26,302 nucleotides of DNA from Phycisphaerae bacterium (GCA_022866005.1 JALHTV010000014.1:1-26302), one strand, 5' to 3'. Positions 7,878 through 16,385 are shown, counted from the stretch's first letter. Numbers and translations: made by a program. Notes: generated from the sequence alone by a model not told the origin.

Positions 7878-9815
7878 TCACCAGCCCCCGCCGCCCCCAC
7901 CTCCTCCGCCACCCCCGGAGCTGCCCCCCCCTCCAGAGCCGCTGGAGGAGCCCGGTGCGGTGGACGCTAGCGACAGGGCCCCGACCAGAGACGCCGACAG
8001 CGTCGAGGCGAAGTCCGCCGGCCGAGAGGCCGACCAGTGGCTGCCGTGGTACCACAGCGGCGCGTAGGCTCCTGCGGTGCCGGCGGCTCCCACGGCCGCC
8101 GCAGCCAGGACGGTGGCGAACTTGGTGGCCCAGGCGTTCTCGCACCCCAGCGCCAGGGCGTAGGGCAGGTAGCGCTCAAACAGCTCCACGGACTTGGCCG
8201 GGGGACGGGCCGCGCCCCGGAGCATGCCGTCCTCGGCCGTCTGGAGGTACATCTGAAAACCCTCGATGCGGTCCAGGACGGCCCGGCCTTCGGTTGTCGG
8301 CCGCTTCAACCGGGTAAAGAACAGGACGTTCAGCAGCGCGATGGCCACCAGGATCGGCACCAACAGCAGGCTGGTCATCGAGGCGAGCACCCCCATCACC
8401 ACGATCTCGGCCGCGACGAAGGGCACTGAGACCAGGGTCAAGCCCACGGGCGATGCCATCGACAGCGCCCGTCCGCCGGACCCGCTCGACGCGCGCCGCC
8501 AGGCCTGCGCCACCTGCCAGAGCAGCGCCCCCGTCCCGAACGTCCAGCCGGTCAACCATAGCATCAGGAACGGCACCACCGGCTCGCGCTGAGCCCACCA
8601 GGCCGCCAAGGCCATCCCGCCCAGCGTCAGGACCGACAAGACCACCCCCCCGGCAAACCAGCCCGTGTTAGTGACGAACAGCTTGTTCTCGTACTCACCG
8701 TGCAGGGACTTCTTGACGGCGTCACGGGCGCCCTGGAAGTCCTGCCAGTACTGCCGCGCCACCGGAAGGGGGCTTCCCCCGCGGAACAGCAGTTCCGCGG
8801 CCCGTTGTTCCGGCGGTGACAACCGCGAGGCGTCGCCATCGTCGCGGCGGATGAAGCGGTAATCGCGCTTGTCGCCTTCGATCTGCATGAATCCTTTGAC
8901 GGCCATGCTCACGCAGGCAGCCGCGAAACAGGCCGCATCGTATCCCATCCGCCAGACGTACCTGACTGCCGCGGGGCACAGGTCCTTGGGGGGCTCAAAC
9001 AGGGGGATCACCACGCCGCGTTCCGGGTCGCGCCCCACGGCCGCCCAGGCGAGCAGGTAGTAGCCCAGGACGACCGCCAGGCCCAAGAGCCCGGCGACCA
9101 GGGCAGGGTTGTCCATCACGAAGTGCCGCAGCTCGTGCGCCTGGGCCGGCGGAGGAATGATGCCGCTCGGCCAGGACACCACGATGGTCAGTCCCTCCTT
9201 GCGGGCGAGCAACCGGGTCGTGCGGAAGGTGACCTGGCCCCCCTGATTCACGTCGGCGGTATAGGCCTCGCCGCGGGCGCCCTCCGGTCCGGTGTACGCC
9301 CCCAGGGTCATCTGGCTGCGGGGGATCTGCAGCGGCAGGATCACCGTCACCGAGGCCTGGTCGATCGGAAACGACCACTCGTTGCCGGTGACGTTCCAGT
9401 AAAGCTCGTCGTGGTCGGGGAAGAACCCCAGTTGCCGCGAGGTGCGATAGGTGAGGACATACGTGTAGACGCCTGGCTGGAGCGTGACCTTCTCCCGGCC
9501 CAGATAGACGCGCTTGTAGCGGCCTTTATTCTCGATGCGAAAGCGCTCGGGTTGGCCGTCGCGGCAGGCCTCGAGCATCTCGAAGGGGACCGTGCGCTGG
9601 GTGAACCACCCGCCGGCGTAGCGCACGGGGAAGTCGCGGTAGATGCCGTGGCGGATCCGGTCGTTTTCGCAGCGAACTTTGATCGTCTCCGACACCGTGA
9701 TCCCACCGTCGGCGGCCACGGTGATGTCGCTGTGAAACGCCAGGATTCGCTCATCCGCGGCACTCGTCGCCGCTGAGGCCGCCAGGACCGCCAGGGCCAG
9801 GAACCTGCGCATCAT
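7878..9815 (-). CDS. DUF2207 membrane protein with glycine-rich tail
   Basis: This is a 645-residue envelope protein of unknown biochemical function. A cleavable signal peptide (MMRRFLALAVLAASAATSA) precedes an extracytoplasmic beta-rich DUF2207 domain (about 20-225). That domain contains VSETIKVRCEN, IRHGIYRDFPVRY and the conserved ELYWNVTGNEWSFPI. A membrane helix near 238-260 leads to a cytoplasmic part, two pairs of helices (about 380-430 and 465-515) and a further hydrophobic segment near 570. The chain ends in a run of glycines and serines closed by tryptophan, a common ending in this family. Its ATG overlaps the lemA stop (ATGATG/TGA at 9810-9815), so the two are translationally coupled; LemA-DUF2207 pairs recur in many bacteria. 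A role in envelope homeostasis is inferred from that pairing only. Confidence 0.85.
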   Translation of the reverse strand: MMRRFLALAVLAASAATSAADERILAFHSDITVAADGGITVSETIKVRCENDRIRHGIYRDFPVRYAGGWFTQRTVPFEMLEACRDGQPERFRIENKGRYKRVYLGREKVTLQPGVYTYVLTYRTSRQLGFFPDHDELYWNVTGNEWSFPIDQASVTVILPLQIPRSQMTLGAYTGPEGARGEAYTADVNQGGQVTFRTTRLLARKEGLTIVVSWPSGIIPPPAQAHELRHFVMDNPALVAGLLGLAVVLGYYLLAWAAVGRDPERGVVIPLFEPPKDLCPAAVRYVWRMGYDAACFAAACVSMAVKGFMQIEGDKRDYRFIRRDDGDASRLSPPEQRAAELLFRGGSPLPVARQYWQDFQGARDAVKKSLHGEYENKLFVTNTGWFAGGVVLSVLTLGGMALAAWWAQREPVVPFLMLWLTGWTFGTGALLWQVAQAWRRASSGSGGRALSMASPVGLTLVSVPFVAAEIVVMGVLASMTSLLLVPILVAIALLNVLFFTRLKRPTTEGRAVLDRIEGFQMYLQTAEDGMLRGAARPPAKSVELFERYLPYALALGCENAWATKFATVLAAAAVGAAGTAGAYAPLWYHGSHWSASRPADFASTLSASLVGALSLASTAPGSSSGSGGGGSSGGGGGGGGGGGW

Positions 9816-10462
9816 GGGCGCACCTCCACGTGTGGGGCCTGGCGCTCGCTGGTCGTGGCGATCTCAAAGAACTCACCCGGTGCGAAGCGAAACGCCCCGG
9901 CCACCAAGTTGCTCGGAAACGACTCCACCAGGATGTTGAACTCCCGCACCGTGCCGTTGTAGTAGCGGCGGGCCATCTGGAGCTGATCCTCGATCTCCAC
10001 CAGCGACTGGTGCAGCCGGGCGAACTCGGTGCTGGCCTTGAGGTCCGGGTAGGCCTCCACCAGCACCAGCAATCGCTTCAGGGCATCGGTGAGGGCGTTT
10101 TCGGCGCTTCGGCGCTCGCGGAGCGACTGGGCCTGGGCGGCCTGGGCGCGGAGCGAAGTGACCTCCTCCAGCACCCGTTGCTCGTGGGCGCTGTAGCCGC
10201 GGACGGTTTCGACGAGGTTGGGGACCAGGTTGCTCCGCCGTTGAAGCTGGACGTCGATCCCGCTCCAGCCTTCCCGCATGAGGTTGCGCCAGCGGACGAA
10301 CCGGTTGTACGCCCACACAGCCCACACCGCCGCCGCCCCCAGCGCTATGGCCACCAACCCCAGCCCGACCTGGGCGCCGCCCAACGCGCCAAGCGCAGTG
10401 CAGGAGGGCAAGACGCCGGCGGCTGTGGCTGCGAGGCCCGGCATGCTCCAAGCAGAGTGCAT
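9812..10462 (-). CDS. lemA: LemA family protein
   Basis: LemA proteins are membrane-anchored helical bundles of unclear molecular function. The 216-residue product has an N-terminal hydrophobic segment (about 28-52) followed by AYNRFVRWRNLMREGWSGIDVQLQRR. The family hallmarks NLVPNLVETVRGYSAHE, EAYPDLKAS and the C-terminal RRYYNGTVREFN and FPSNLVAGAF are all present. The N-terminus is 10-20 residues longer than usual. ATG at 10462 has AAGGG directly against it and ATG at 10444 has GGAG directly against it, so the start is uncertain; 10462 is kept as the longest. It precedes and overlaps the DUF2207 gene, and the two probably form one unit. Confidence 0.9.
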   Translation of the reverse strand: MHSAWSMPGLAATAAGVLPSCTALGALGGAQVGLGLVAIALGAAAVWAVWAYNRFVRWRNLMREGWSGIDVQLQRRSNLVPNLVETVRGYSAHEQRVLEEVTSLRAQAAQAQSLRERRSAENALTDALKRLLVLVEAYPDLKASTEFARLHQSLVEIEDQLQMARRYYNGTVREFNILVESFPSNLVAGAFRFAPGEFFEIATTSERQAPHVEVRP

Positions 10463-10525
10463 CCCTTAGCTGGAGTCAAGGGCTGTCACGGCGCTGCCGC
10501 AGGCCGCGCGATGCGGCCGCAGAGC

Positions 10526-11386
10526 CTACCAGTTGCCCGAGGCGATGTACTCGCGGAAGGCGTGGAACAGCTTCAGGCTCACCGGCCCGGGCCGGCCTGT
10601 GCCGATGGCCCGGCCGTCGATCTTGGTGACGGGGATCACCTCGGCTGCCGTGCCGGTCAGGAAGCACTCCTCGGCTGCGTAGAGGTCTTCCGCCGTGATG
10701 GTCTGCTCGCGCAGCGGCACGGAGCCCTGGGCGGCGAGCTTGATGACCACGCCGCGAGTGATGCCGATCAGGATGCCCGCCTCCGGGGGCGGCGTGAGGA
10801 CCGTGCCGTCCTTGACGATGAACACGTTGTCGCCGGTGCACTCGGCGACCTGGCCCTTGTCGTTGAGCATGATGGCCTCGGCCACGCCCGCGTCGACGGC
10901 CTCTCTCTTGGCCAAGGTGTTGTTGAGGTCGTTGAGGCTCTTGACGGCCGGGTTGAGCATGGTCGCCGCGGTGCGGAGCGTCTTGGCGATGATGACGGCC
11001 ATGCCCTCGCGGTACATCTCTTCGGGGTAGAGCTGGATCTTATCGACGATGATGAACACGCTGGGGGTGGGGCACTGGAAGGGGTTCACCCCGAGATTGC
11101 CCTCCCCGCGCGTGACCACCAGGCGGATGTAGGTGTCCTTCTGGTCGTTGGCGCGTAGCGTGTCGTCCATCGCTTCGGTGAGTTCCTGCTTGGTGTAGGG
11201 AATGGCCAGGCGGATGTACTTGGCCGAGTCGAACAGCCGGTCGATATGGGCCTGGGCGTGAAAGACCTTGCCGTTGTAGGCGCGGATGCCCTCGAACACG
11301 CCGTCGCCGTACAGCAACCCGTGATCCCACGCGCTGACCTTGGCCGCGCGCTTGTCAACCAGCTTTCCGTTCAGCCAGACCTTCAT
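10526..11386 (-). CDS. ilvE: branched-chain amino acid aminotransferase
   Basis: This fold-type IV PLP aminotransferase makes valine, leucine and isoleucine from their 2-oxo acids using glutamate. It has 286 residues from the chosen start. Family segments include WLNGKLVD, SAWDHGLLYGDGVFEGIRAYNGKVF, RLVVTRGEGNLG and NPAVKSLNDLNN, whose Lys149 binds PLP. AECTGDNVFIVKDG (with the PLP-ring Glu182), GITRGVV and ECFLTGTAAEVIPV follow. ATG at 11386 is chosen because GGGAG lies 8 bases upstream; an in-frame GTG at 11395 leaves no room for a ribosome site. A D-amino-acid transaminase or aminodeoxychorismate lyase is less likely given EGIRAY and GTAAEVIPV. A good promoter lies upstream, and the gene appears monocistronic with lemA 63 bp downstream. 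Confidence 0.93.
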   Translation of the reverse strand: MKVWLNGKLVDKRAAKVSAWDHGLLYGDGVFEGIRAYNGKVFHAQAHIDRLFDSAKYIRLAIPYTKQELTEAMDDTLRANDQKDTYIRLVVTRGEGNLGVNPFQCPTPSVFIIVDKIQLYPEEMYREGMAVIIAKTLRTAATMLNPAVKSLNDLNNTLAKREAVDAGVAEAIMLNDKGQVAECTGDNVFIVKDGTVLTPPPEAGILIGITRGVVIKLAAQGSVPLREQTITAEDLYAAEECFLTGTAAEVIPVTKIDGRAIGTGRPGPVSLKLFHAFREYIASGNW

Positions 11387-11412
11387 GGGGGACACTCCCG
11401 TGCTGACAAAGC

Positions 11413-11441
11413 ATCATACGCCGTATCGGCCATTTGCACAA
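11413..11441 (-). promoter_or_regulatory. predicted sigma70-type promoter of ilvE
   Basis: On the minus strand TTGTGC (11441-11436), a 17-base spacer and TATGAT (11418-11413, 5 of 6 consensus) lie 27 bases before the ilvE ATG. The -10 and spacing are good and the -35 is weak. Confidence 0.55.
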
Positions 11442-11479
11442 CATCCTATACGCCCACCTGGGGAGGGCAGGAATCGCTG

Positions 11480-11508
11480 TTTCGCCGCGAGGGGAGCTGA
11501 CCTATAAT
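11480..11508 (+). promoter_or_regulatory. predicted promoter of psd-pssA
   Basis: A perfect TATAAT (11503-11508) lies 17 bases after a weak TTTCGC (11480-11485), giving a start near 11515 and a GC-rich leader of about 50 bases. AGGAGG at 11549-11554 then precedes the psd ATG by 9 bases. Confidence 0.5.
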
Positions 11509-11563
11509 CTTCGCGTCCGGGCCGCGGCGGATACGCCCGGCCGCGGGCAGGAGGGCGTGAAGT

Positions 11564-12232
11564 ATGATCACCAAGTACGGCCGACGGGAGATTGCGCTGG
11601 CCACCGTCTTGGCGGGCGCGGTGGCGGCGGCGATGGGGTGGCTGTTCGCCCCGGCCGTCGTCGTGCCGGTGGCCGCGTGGCTGGCCGTGCTGTGGTTCTT
11701 CCGCGACCCCAACCGCACCGCCCCGGCAGAGGACAACGTGTTCGTCTCCCCGGCCGACGGGCGGGTGAGCGATGTTACCCAGGTGGGTTCGGATAGCGAC
11801 CTGGGCCGGCCGGGCGTGAGGATCGGCGTGTTCATGAGCGTCTTTGACGTGCACGTCAACCGCAGCCCCTGCGCGGGGAGGGTGGAGTCGGTCACGTACT
11901 GTCCGGGCAGATTCCTGGACGCCCGCGACCCGGCCGCCGGTGACCAAAACGAGTCGGCCACGATCCGCCTGCTGTGCCAGCGGGACGGTGCGACGCATCC
12001 GGTCATCGTTCGCCAGGTGGCCGGGCTGATCGCCCGCCGCATCGTGACGGACGTGAAGATCGGTCAAGACCTCGCCACCGGGCAGCGCCTCGGGATGATT
12101 AAGTTCGGCTCGCGCGTGGAGCTGATCGCGCCCGTGGAGCTGGCGGGGGAGGTCCGCGTGGGGCCGGGCCAGAAGGTCCGCGCCGGCCAGACGGTCCTGC
12201 TGGCGGCACGGCGGAGGTCGAGCGATGGATAG
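11564..12232 (+). CDS. psd: phosphatidylserine decarboxylase proenzyme, short pyruvoyl type
   Basis: This enzyme decarboxylates phosphatidylserine to phosphatidylethanolamine at the membrane. The 222-residue precursor is the short (archaeal/actinobacterial-like) form. Two hydrophobic N-terminal segments lie at about 9-45, then WFFRDPNR, SPADGRV with Asp65, and FMSVFDVHVNRSP with His97. The self-cleavage site is in KFGSRVEL: cutting between Gly182 and Ser183 turns Ser183 into the pyruvoyl group and yields beta and alpha chains. A strong AGGAGG site precedes the ATG. It overlaps pssA by 8 bp, so the substrate-making and substrate-using enzymes are coupled. All catalytic residues I look for are present. 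Confidence 0.93.
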   Translation: MITKYGRREIALATVLAGAVAAAMGWLFAPAVVVPVAAWLAVLWFFRDPNRTAPAEDNVFVSPADGRVSDVTQVGSDSDLGRPGVRIGVFMSVFDVHVNRSPCAGRVESVTYCPGRFLDARDPAAGDQNESATIRLLCQRDGATHPVIVRQVAGLIARRIVTDVKIGQDLATGQRLGMIKFGSRVELIAPVELAGEVRVGPGQKVRAGQTVLLAARRRSSDG

Positions 12233-13151
12233 GAAGCCGGTCTCAGACCTGATGGAACCGCTGCGGCGTCGCTGGCCGCGCCCCCGCCCGCGCGGCCGGA
12301 GGCGGATACTGGAGTCGACGGCGCTGCTGCCGGGGCTGCTCACCATCGGCAACGGGCGGAGCGGTTTTGCGGCCATCCACTTCGCCACCAAGGACGCCCT
12401 GGGTCAGGCGGCCTTGAGCAACCTGGTCGCCGCGGCCTACTGCATCTTCCTGGCCATGTTCTTCGACATGCTCGACGGGCGCATAGCAAGGATGACGCGG
12501 CGGACCACCGACTTCGGCGGCCAGCTCGACAGCCTCTGCGACGTCATCAGCTTCAGCGTGGCCCCGGCGATGCTGATGCTGCGGACGGTGATTACGGTCG
12601 TCCGGGCGCATCAGGTCGCCCCGATCGCCATGGTGACTCACACCGTCGGCATGGAGCGCGTGATCTGGTGCATCGCGGGGCTGTTCGTGGCCTGCGGGGT
12701 GCTGAGACTCGCGCGGTTCAACGTGGAGAACCTGCCGGATGAGTCGGCCCACATGAACTTCCAGGGCCTGCCCGTACCCGGGGCGGCGGCGCCGGTGGCG
12801 GGGCTGGTGCTGCTGTTTGAGCACCTCACGCAGATCGAATCCGGCTGGCGGTCGCAGCCGTGGCTGCTGGGGGCCGTGGCGGTGGCCCTGCCAATGGTCA
12901 GCCTGGCGGTGGGTCTGCTGATGGTCTCGCGGCTCCGCTACACGCACCTGATCAATCAGTATCTCCGCGGCCGGCGGCCTTTTGGGTATCTGGTCAAGAT
13001 CGTCATCGTCGGCCTGGCCGGCATGCTGGACCCCTACGTGACGCTGGCCGTAGTGACGATTGTCTATGCCTTCTCCGGCCCCGGCGGCGCCGTGTGGCGA
13101 TGGCTGCGATACCGGCTGCGGGGCAAGGGGGCTTCTGCCGGCGCCGTGTGA
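12225..13151 (+). CDS. pssA: CDP-diacylglycerol--serine O-phosphatidyltransferase
   Basis: PssA joins CDP-diacylglycerol and serine to give phosphatidylserine, the substrate of the preceding gene product. The 308-residue integral membrane protein has a basic N-terminus (about 1-30) and then LLPGLLTIGN. The complete CDP-alcohol phosphatidyltransferase motif DG-X2-AR-X8-G-X3-D-X3-D spans Asp84, Gly85, Arg89, Gly98, Asp102 and Asp106. RLARFNVE and GLPVPGAA further match bacterial type II PssA. About six to eight hydrophobic helices follow. ATG at 12225 lies inside the end of psd, 7 bases after GGAGG. The gene ends 31 bp from the convergent DUF1846 gene, with only a short hairpin (TGCCGG/CCGGCA) spanning its stop. 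Confidence 0.94.
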   Translation: MDRKPVSDLMEPLRRRWPRPRPRGRRRILESTALLPGLLTIGNGRSGFAAIHFATKDALGQAALSNLVAAAYCIFLAMFFDMLDGRIARMTRRTTDFGGQLDSLCDVISFSVAPAMLMLRTVITVVRAHQVAPIAMVTHTVGMERVIWCIAGLFVACGVLRLARFNVENLPDESAHMNFQGLPVPGAAAPVAGLVLLFEHLTQIESGWRSQPWLLGAVAVALPMVSLAVGLLMVSRLRYTHLINQYLRGRRPFGYLVKIVIVGLAGMLDPYVTLAVVTIVYAFSGPGGAVWRWLRYRLRGKGASAGAV

Positions 13152-13182
13152 CCGGCAGCTCTGCAAGACCGGAGCCGACGGC

Positions 13183-14763
13183 CTACCCGGGGAACAGGTT
13201 GGCCGTGGCGAACTGGGGATCGCACGTGAGGTTCACGCCCAGCCGCCGCAGGCCGGTCTCGTCACCGGGGGTGGGGATGTGCGTCATGTGCACCTCGCAG
13301 CCGCGGAGGCGCTTCAGCTGCGCCAGGGCCAGCTCGGCGGTGGGATTGGCCGTGCCCGCGATGGACAGGGCGATCAGCGTCTCCTCCAGGTCCAGGCTGA
13401 CGGTCTTGCGATGCAGGACGTCCTGCTTGAGGTGCGCGATGGCCTGGATGAGATTGGGCGACAGCAGGTGAAGTTTTTGCGGGATGTCGGCCAGGCGCTT
13501 CAGGGCCCCCAGGACCACGCTGGAGGCGGCGTGCATCAGCGGGGAGTTGACCCCGGTGGCGATGGACCCGCCGGGCAGTTCGATGGCTGCCCCGCAGATG
13601 ATATTCTCGTTGCCCTTCTCGCTGTCCGCCTGGGCCTCGGCGGCGGCCTGCCGGGCCGCGAGGACCACGGGCCGATGCTCGGGCGTGACATTCAGCTCCT
13701 TCAGGAGGACCTCGACGCGCTCGACGGTCTGCCGATCCGCCATGCCCATGGCGTACTCGCAGGCATAGCGGAAGTACCGCCGGATGATCTCCTGGATCGC
13801 GGCGGCACGGACGCGGTCGTCGTTGACGATGGCGAATCCCGCCCGGTTCACGCCCATGTCGGTGGGCGAGCGATAGGTGCTGCCACCGGAGGTAATGCGC
13901 TCGAGAATGGTGCGCAGCACCGGGAAGGTCTCGACGTCGCGGTTGTAGTTGACGGCCGTGGTGCCGTAGGCGTCCAGATGGAACGGGTCAATCAGGTTGA
14001 AGTCGCGGATGTCGGCCGTGGCCGCCTCGTAGGCCACGTTCACCGGATGCCGTAACGGCAGGTTCCAGATCGGGAACGTCTCGAACTTCGCATACCCCGC
14101 CCGCCGCCCGCGCGTGTGTTCGTGGTACACCTGCGAGAGGCACGTGGCCATCTTGCCGCTGTTGGGGCCCGGGCCCGTGACCACCACCAGCGGGCGGCGG
14201 GTCTCGATGAATGCGTTTCTCCCGTAGCCGCGCTCGCTGACGATCCGATCCACGTCGGCGGGGTAACCTTGGATCGGCCCGTGCACGATCGCGCGGACGC
14301 CGCGGCGCTCCAGTCGGGTCTTGAACGTCTCGGCCGCGGCCTGGCCCTCGAATCGCGTGATCACCACGGCCGAGACGTCCAGGCCCCACTCGCGGATATC
14401 ATCGATGAGCTTGAACGTATCCGTGTCGTAGGTGATGCCGAAGTCGGCCCGTACCTTCCGCCGCTCGATGTGCCCGGCGTAGATGCAGAGGATGATCTCG
14501 GCGTCGGCTTTCAGCCGCTGGAGCAGGCGCATCTTGACGTTGGGATCGTAGCCCGGCAGCACGCGGGCGGCGTGATAATCGAAGACCAGCTTCCCCCCGA
14601 ATTCCAGGTACAGCTTGCCGTCGGCCTGGTCGACGCGCTCCAGGATCGCGGCGCTTTGCTGGGTCAGATACTGCTCGTCGTCGAATCCGACGGTGTCCTG
14701 CGGCCACAGGTGTCCCTGCGCAGCAGCGGCGGCCGGATGGGGCTGGGCGGCGTCAGCTTCCAC
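13183..14763 (-). CDS. DUF1846 family protein
   Basis: This is a conserved protein of uncharacterised function, 526 residues from the chosen start. The homologous part begins at VGFDDEQYLTQQSAAILERV and continues with KLYLEFGGKLVFDYHAARVLPGYDP. The P-loop-like VVTGPGPNSGKMATCLSQVYHEH suggests nucleotide or phosphate binding. Later family segments include NPVNVAYEAATADI-like text, MGVNRAGFAI and ALIALSIAGTANP-like text near the C-terminus. The start is uncertain: TTG at 14799 would give 538 residues, but that TTG is part of a good predicted -35 box. GTG at 14763 lies at the expected transcription start, implying a leaderless message. It is convergent with pssA, and the foreign-looking island begins just upstream. 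Confidence 0.87.
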   Translation of the reverse strand: MEADAAQPHPAAAAAQGHLWPQDTVGFDDEQYLTQQSAAILERVDQADGKLYLEFGGKLVFDYHAARVLPGYDPNVKMRLLQRLKADAEIILCIYAGHIERRKVRADFGITYDTDTFKLIDDIREWGLDVSAVVITRFEGQAAAETFKTRLERRGVRAIVHGPIQGYPADVDRIVSERGYGRNAFIETRRPLVVVTGPGPNSGKMATCLSQVYHEHTRGRRAGYAKFETFPIWNLPLRHPVNVAYEAATADIRDFNLIDPFHLDAYGTTAVNYNRDVETFPVLRTILERITSGGSTYRSPTDMGVNRAGFAIVNDDRVRAAAIQEIIRRYFRYACEYAMGMADRQTVERVEVLLKELNVTPEHRPVVLAARQAAAEAQADSEKGNENIICGAAIELPGGSIATGVNSPLMHAASSVVLGALKRLADIPQKLHLLSPNLIQAIAHLKQDVLHRKTVSLDLEETLIALSIAGTANPTAELALAQLKRLRGCEVHMTHIPTPGDETGLRRLGVNLTCDPQFATANLFPG

Positions 14764-14770
14764 GGTGCGT

Positions 14771-14799
14771 AGTCTAGGCGACCCCAGGGCGAATGACAA
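14771..14799 (-). promoter_or_regulatory. predicted promoter of the DUF1846 gene (leaderless)
   Basis: On the minus strand TTGTCA (14799-14794, 5 of 6), a 17-base spacer and TAGACT (14776-14771, 4 of 6) place the transcription start about 7 bases on, at the GTG codon at 14763. No ribosome binding site lies in between. Confidence 0.45.
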
Positions 14800-14849
14800 C
14801 GTCCACTGTCAGCCAAATGAGGGTAGAGGCTGAGTCTAGTGAGGGCGGA

Positions 14850-14864
14850 TACGCGCGGCAGGAC
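14850..14864. other. attachment-site-like degenerate copy of the tRNA-Arg 3' end
   Basis: TACGCGCGGCAGGAC matches the plus-strand text of the tRNA-Arg 3' end (16312-16326) at 14 of 15 positions in the same orientation. Similarity starts exactly at the complement of the tRNA discriminator base and stays weakly visible for about 30 bases (some 21 matches). The two copies bracket the AT-richer HNH gene, as expected for left and right ends of an element inserted into a tRNA gene. GC-rich alternation (CGCGCG) lowers its specificity. Confidence 0.55.
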
Positions 14865-14887
14865 CCGGAGACGCACACCTTACGCGC

Positions 14888-16228
14888 TCAGATTAGGTCC
14901 GACTTCTTCAAGTTACAGGTCCGACAAAGAAGTTGCACGTTTGAGTCGGTGCTGCTCCCTCCCTTGGCAAATGGAACGATATGATCGAACTCCAGATAGC
15001 TAGTTGCCCCGCACTCCGCGCAACGGCCGCCATAACGCTGCCAGACGCGCTGCCGAACTTCTCTTGGAATAGATCGCGAGGGAGCCCCTGGAAAGCTTTC
15101 CAGTAGCGTTTGCTTCGCTTTTCGTAGCGCGGCGTCATATATCGCTGCGCCCAGCCTATGGTTCGAAGGAAACACAAAGTAGCCGGAGGCTCGTCCCGTT
15201 GAGCGTATCTCAACCGCGCTTTCTCCCCTCACAATTCCAATAATACTTGGGTGAGTCAGTTGACAGGATTTCTCCGGGGAAGAGAACAACAGGCGTTGAT
15301 CGGTTATGGTGGCCTCCCCTCGAAACGTTCGAATCTGAGGTCCACTTTTGTAAGTCTTTAGTTGGGAAAAGAACGCAGGGCCATGAAAGTGAGCGACTTC
15401 CCCGGCATCCAACAGACAAGGGGGGGTCGGGATGATTGGCAAGCGGCCGCGACTGATTTCATCAAGCAGTTTCAATTCCTTGACTTGATCTTGCACATAT
15501 CGTTTGATTCCTTCATCCAGGCGCAGAACCTCGAGCAACCACGTCAGCGTGGTTTCTTCACCCTCCGTTATCTTCCCGTCAGATTTTGCGTCCGCCAAGA
15601 CATGCTCTACAAATGTTTGTGCATTAGCCTTCATGGCCGTCAAGAAACTGTCGGAGGTAAAACCTAACGCGTGTAGTGTGTGAACGATCTGATCCCATTC
15701 CTGTTCCCCCAGTTTCCCGTCCTCGATAGCACTCAAGAACAAGCTCCTTAGAAAACGCTCCCCCTCTGTCGCATAGTATCTCTGCACCAGCGTGGGGACG
15801 TTTGTGTCGAGGCTCGCGGCCACCAATTGAAGGCGCTGCATCTCATGTTGATCAATTATGCCATCTGCTATGGCCATGCCTAACGTCTCCTCAAACACGG
15901 TCAATCCGGACTGGTAATTCAGGTGACGAGCTTCCGCTTCAGAGAGTCCAAAGGCTTTGGCGATTGCCTGCAAAGCACGCTTCTCCCCCTTATCCATCGC
16001 TCCATCGTGCCATACTCTCCGCAGGATCTGATCATAGGCAACCTGTATCACCGCGTTGGCATCTTTCTCAGAAACGCGGAGTTCTGAGAGCGCCTGGTCG
16101 AGATCGAACCCTTCCCGCTTAGAGAAGAACAGCTTCCGCAGGCCTCTTGCCTGAGTCGCTGTTCGTTCCTTTCGGTCGGGGTCTACGAGACTGGCAACCG
16201 ACTCCCTGAGTTTCTTGAGAAGACTCAT
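14888..16228 (-). CDS. HNH nuclease fused to TerB-like DG repeats and a PH/GRAM-like domain
   Basis: This 446-residue protein is probably a multidomain nuclease; I do not know a described family with this layout. The N-terminal half contains four helical repeats of about 47 residues, each with an acidic-G turn: HDGAMDKGE (74-82), ADGIIDQHE (121-129), EDGKLGEQE (169-177) and SDGKITEGE (216-224). They resemble metal-binding TerB-like modules. A beta-rich stretch at about 265-370, with RGEATITDQRLLFSS, looks like a bacterial PH or GRAM domain. The C-terminal HNH domain (about 388-446) has Cys403/Cys406 and Cys435/Cys438 as a zinc site, Asp415-His416, Asn430, Asn439 and Lys442. ATG at 16228 follows GAGG at 9 bases; GTG at 16243 is possible. 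Base composition is visibly lower in GC than its neighbours, and the gene abuts tRNA-Arg, so transfer is likely. Confidence 0.85.
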   Translation of the reverse strand: MSLLKKLRESVASLVDPDRKERTATQARGLRKLFFSKREGFDLDQALSELRVSEKDANAVIQVAYDQILRRVWHDGAMDKGEKRALQAIAKAFGLSEAEARHLNYQSGLTVFEETLGMAIADGIIDQHEMQRLQLVAASLDTNVPTLVQRYYATEGERFLRSLFLSAIEDGKLGEQEWDQIVHTLHALGFTSDSFLTAMKANAQTFVEHVLADAKSDGKITEGEETTLTWLLEVLRLDEGIKRYVQDQVKELKLLDEISRGRLPIIPTPPCLLDAGEVAHFHGPAFFSQLKTYKSGPQIRTFRGEATITDQRLLFSSPEKSCQLTHPSIIGIVRGESAVEIRSTGRASGYFVFPSNHRLGAAIYDAALRKAKQTLLESFPGAPSRSIPREVRQRVWQRYGGRCAECGATSYLEFDHIVPFAKGGSSTDSNVQLLCRTCNLKKSDLI

Positions 16229-16311
16229 CTCTGCGTACCTCACCTCTGCCTGGCATGATTGTTCTTCTCGAGAATGATGAGGAACCCACCAGGCCCCTTT
16301 CCTGTGAGTAC

Positions 16312-16385
<74 letters not shown>

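Noticed and set aside
7880..7940. C-rich tract that looks like a simple repeat
   Set aside because: It encodes the Gly/Ser-rich tail ending in Trp that is normal for DUF2207 proteins, so it is coding rather than a separate repeat.
10502..10518. GGCCGC/GCGGCC hairpin 3' of ilvE as a terminator
   Set aside because: It is a short GC stem without a T-tract, not distinguishable from background in GC-rich DNA.
13136..13157. TGCCGG/CCGGCA hairpin at the pssA stop as a terminator
   Set aside because: The stem is only 6 bp with a 10-base loop and no T-tract; in this GC content such pairs are common.
16265..16274. TTCTCGAGAA palindrome between tRNA-Arg and the HNH gene
   Set aside because: It is a perfect 10-base palindrome but too short to call an operator or terminator; it could be a recombination arm site but nothing repeats it near 14850.
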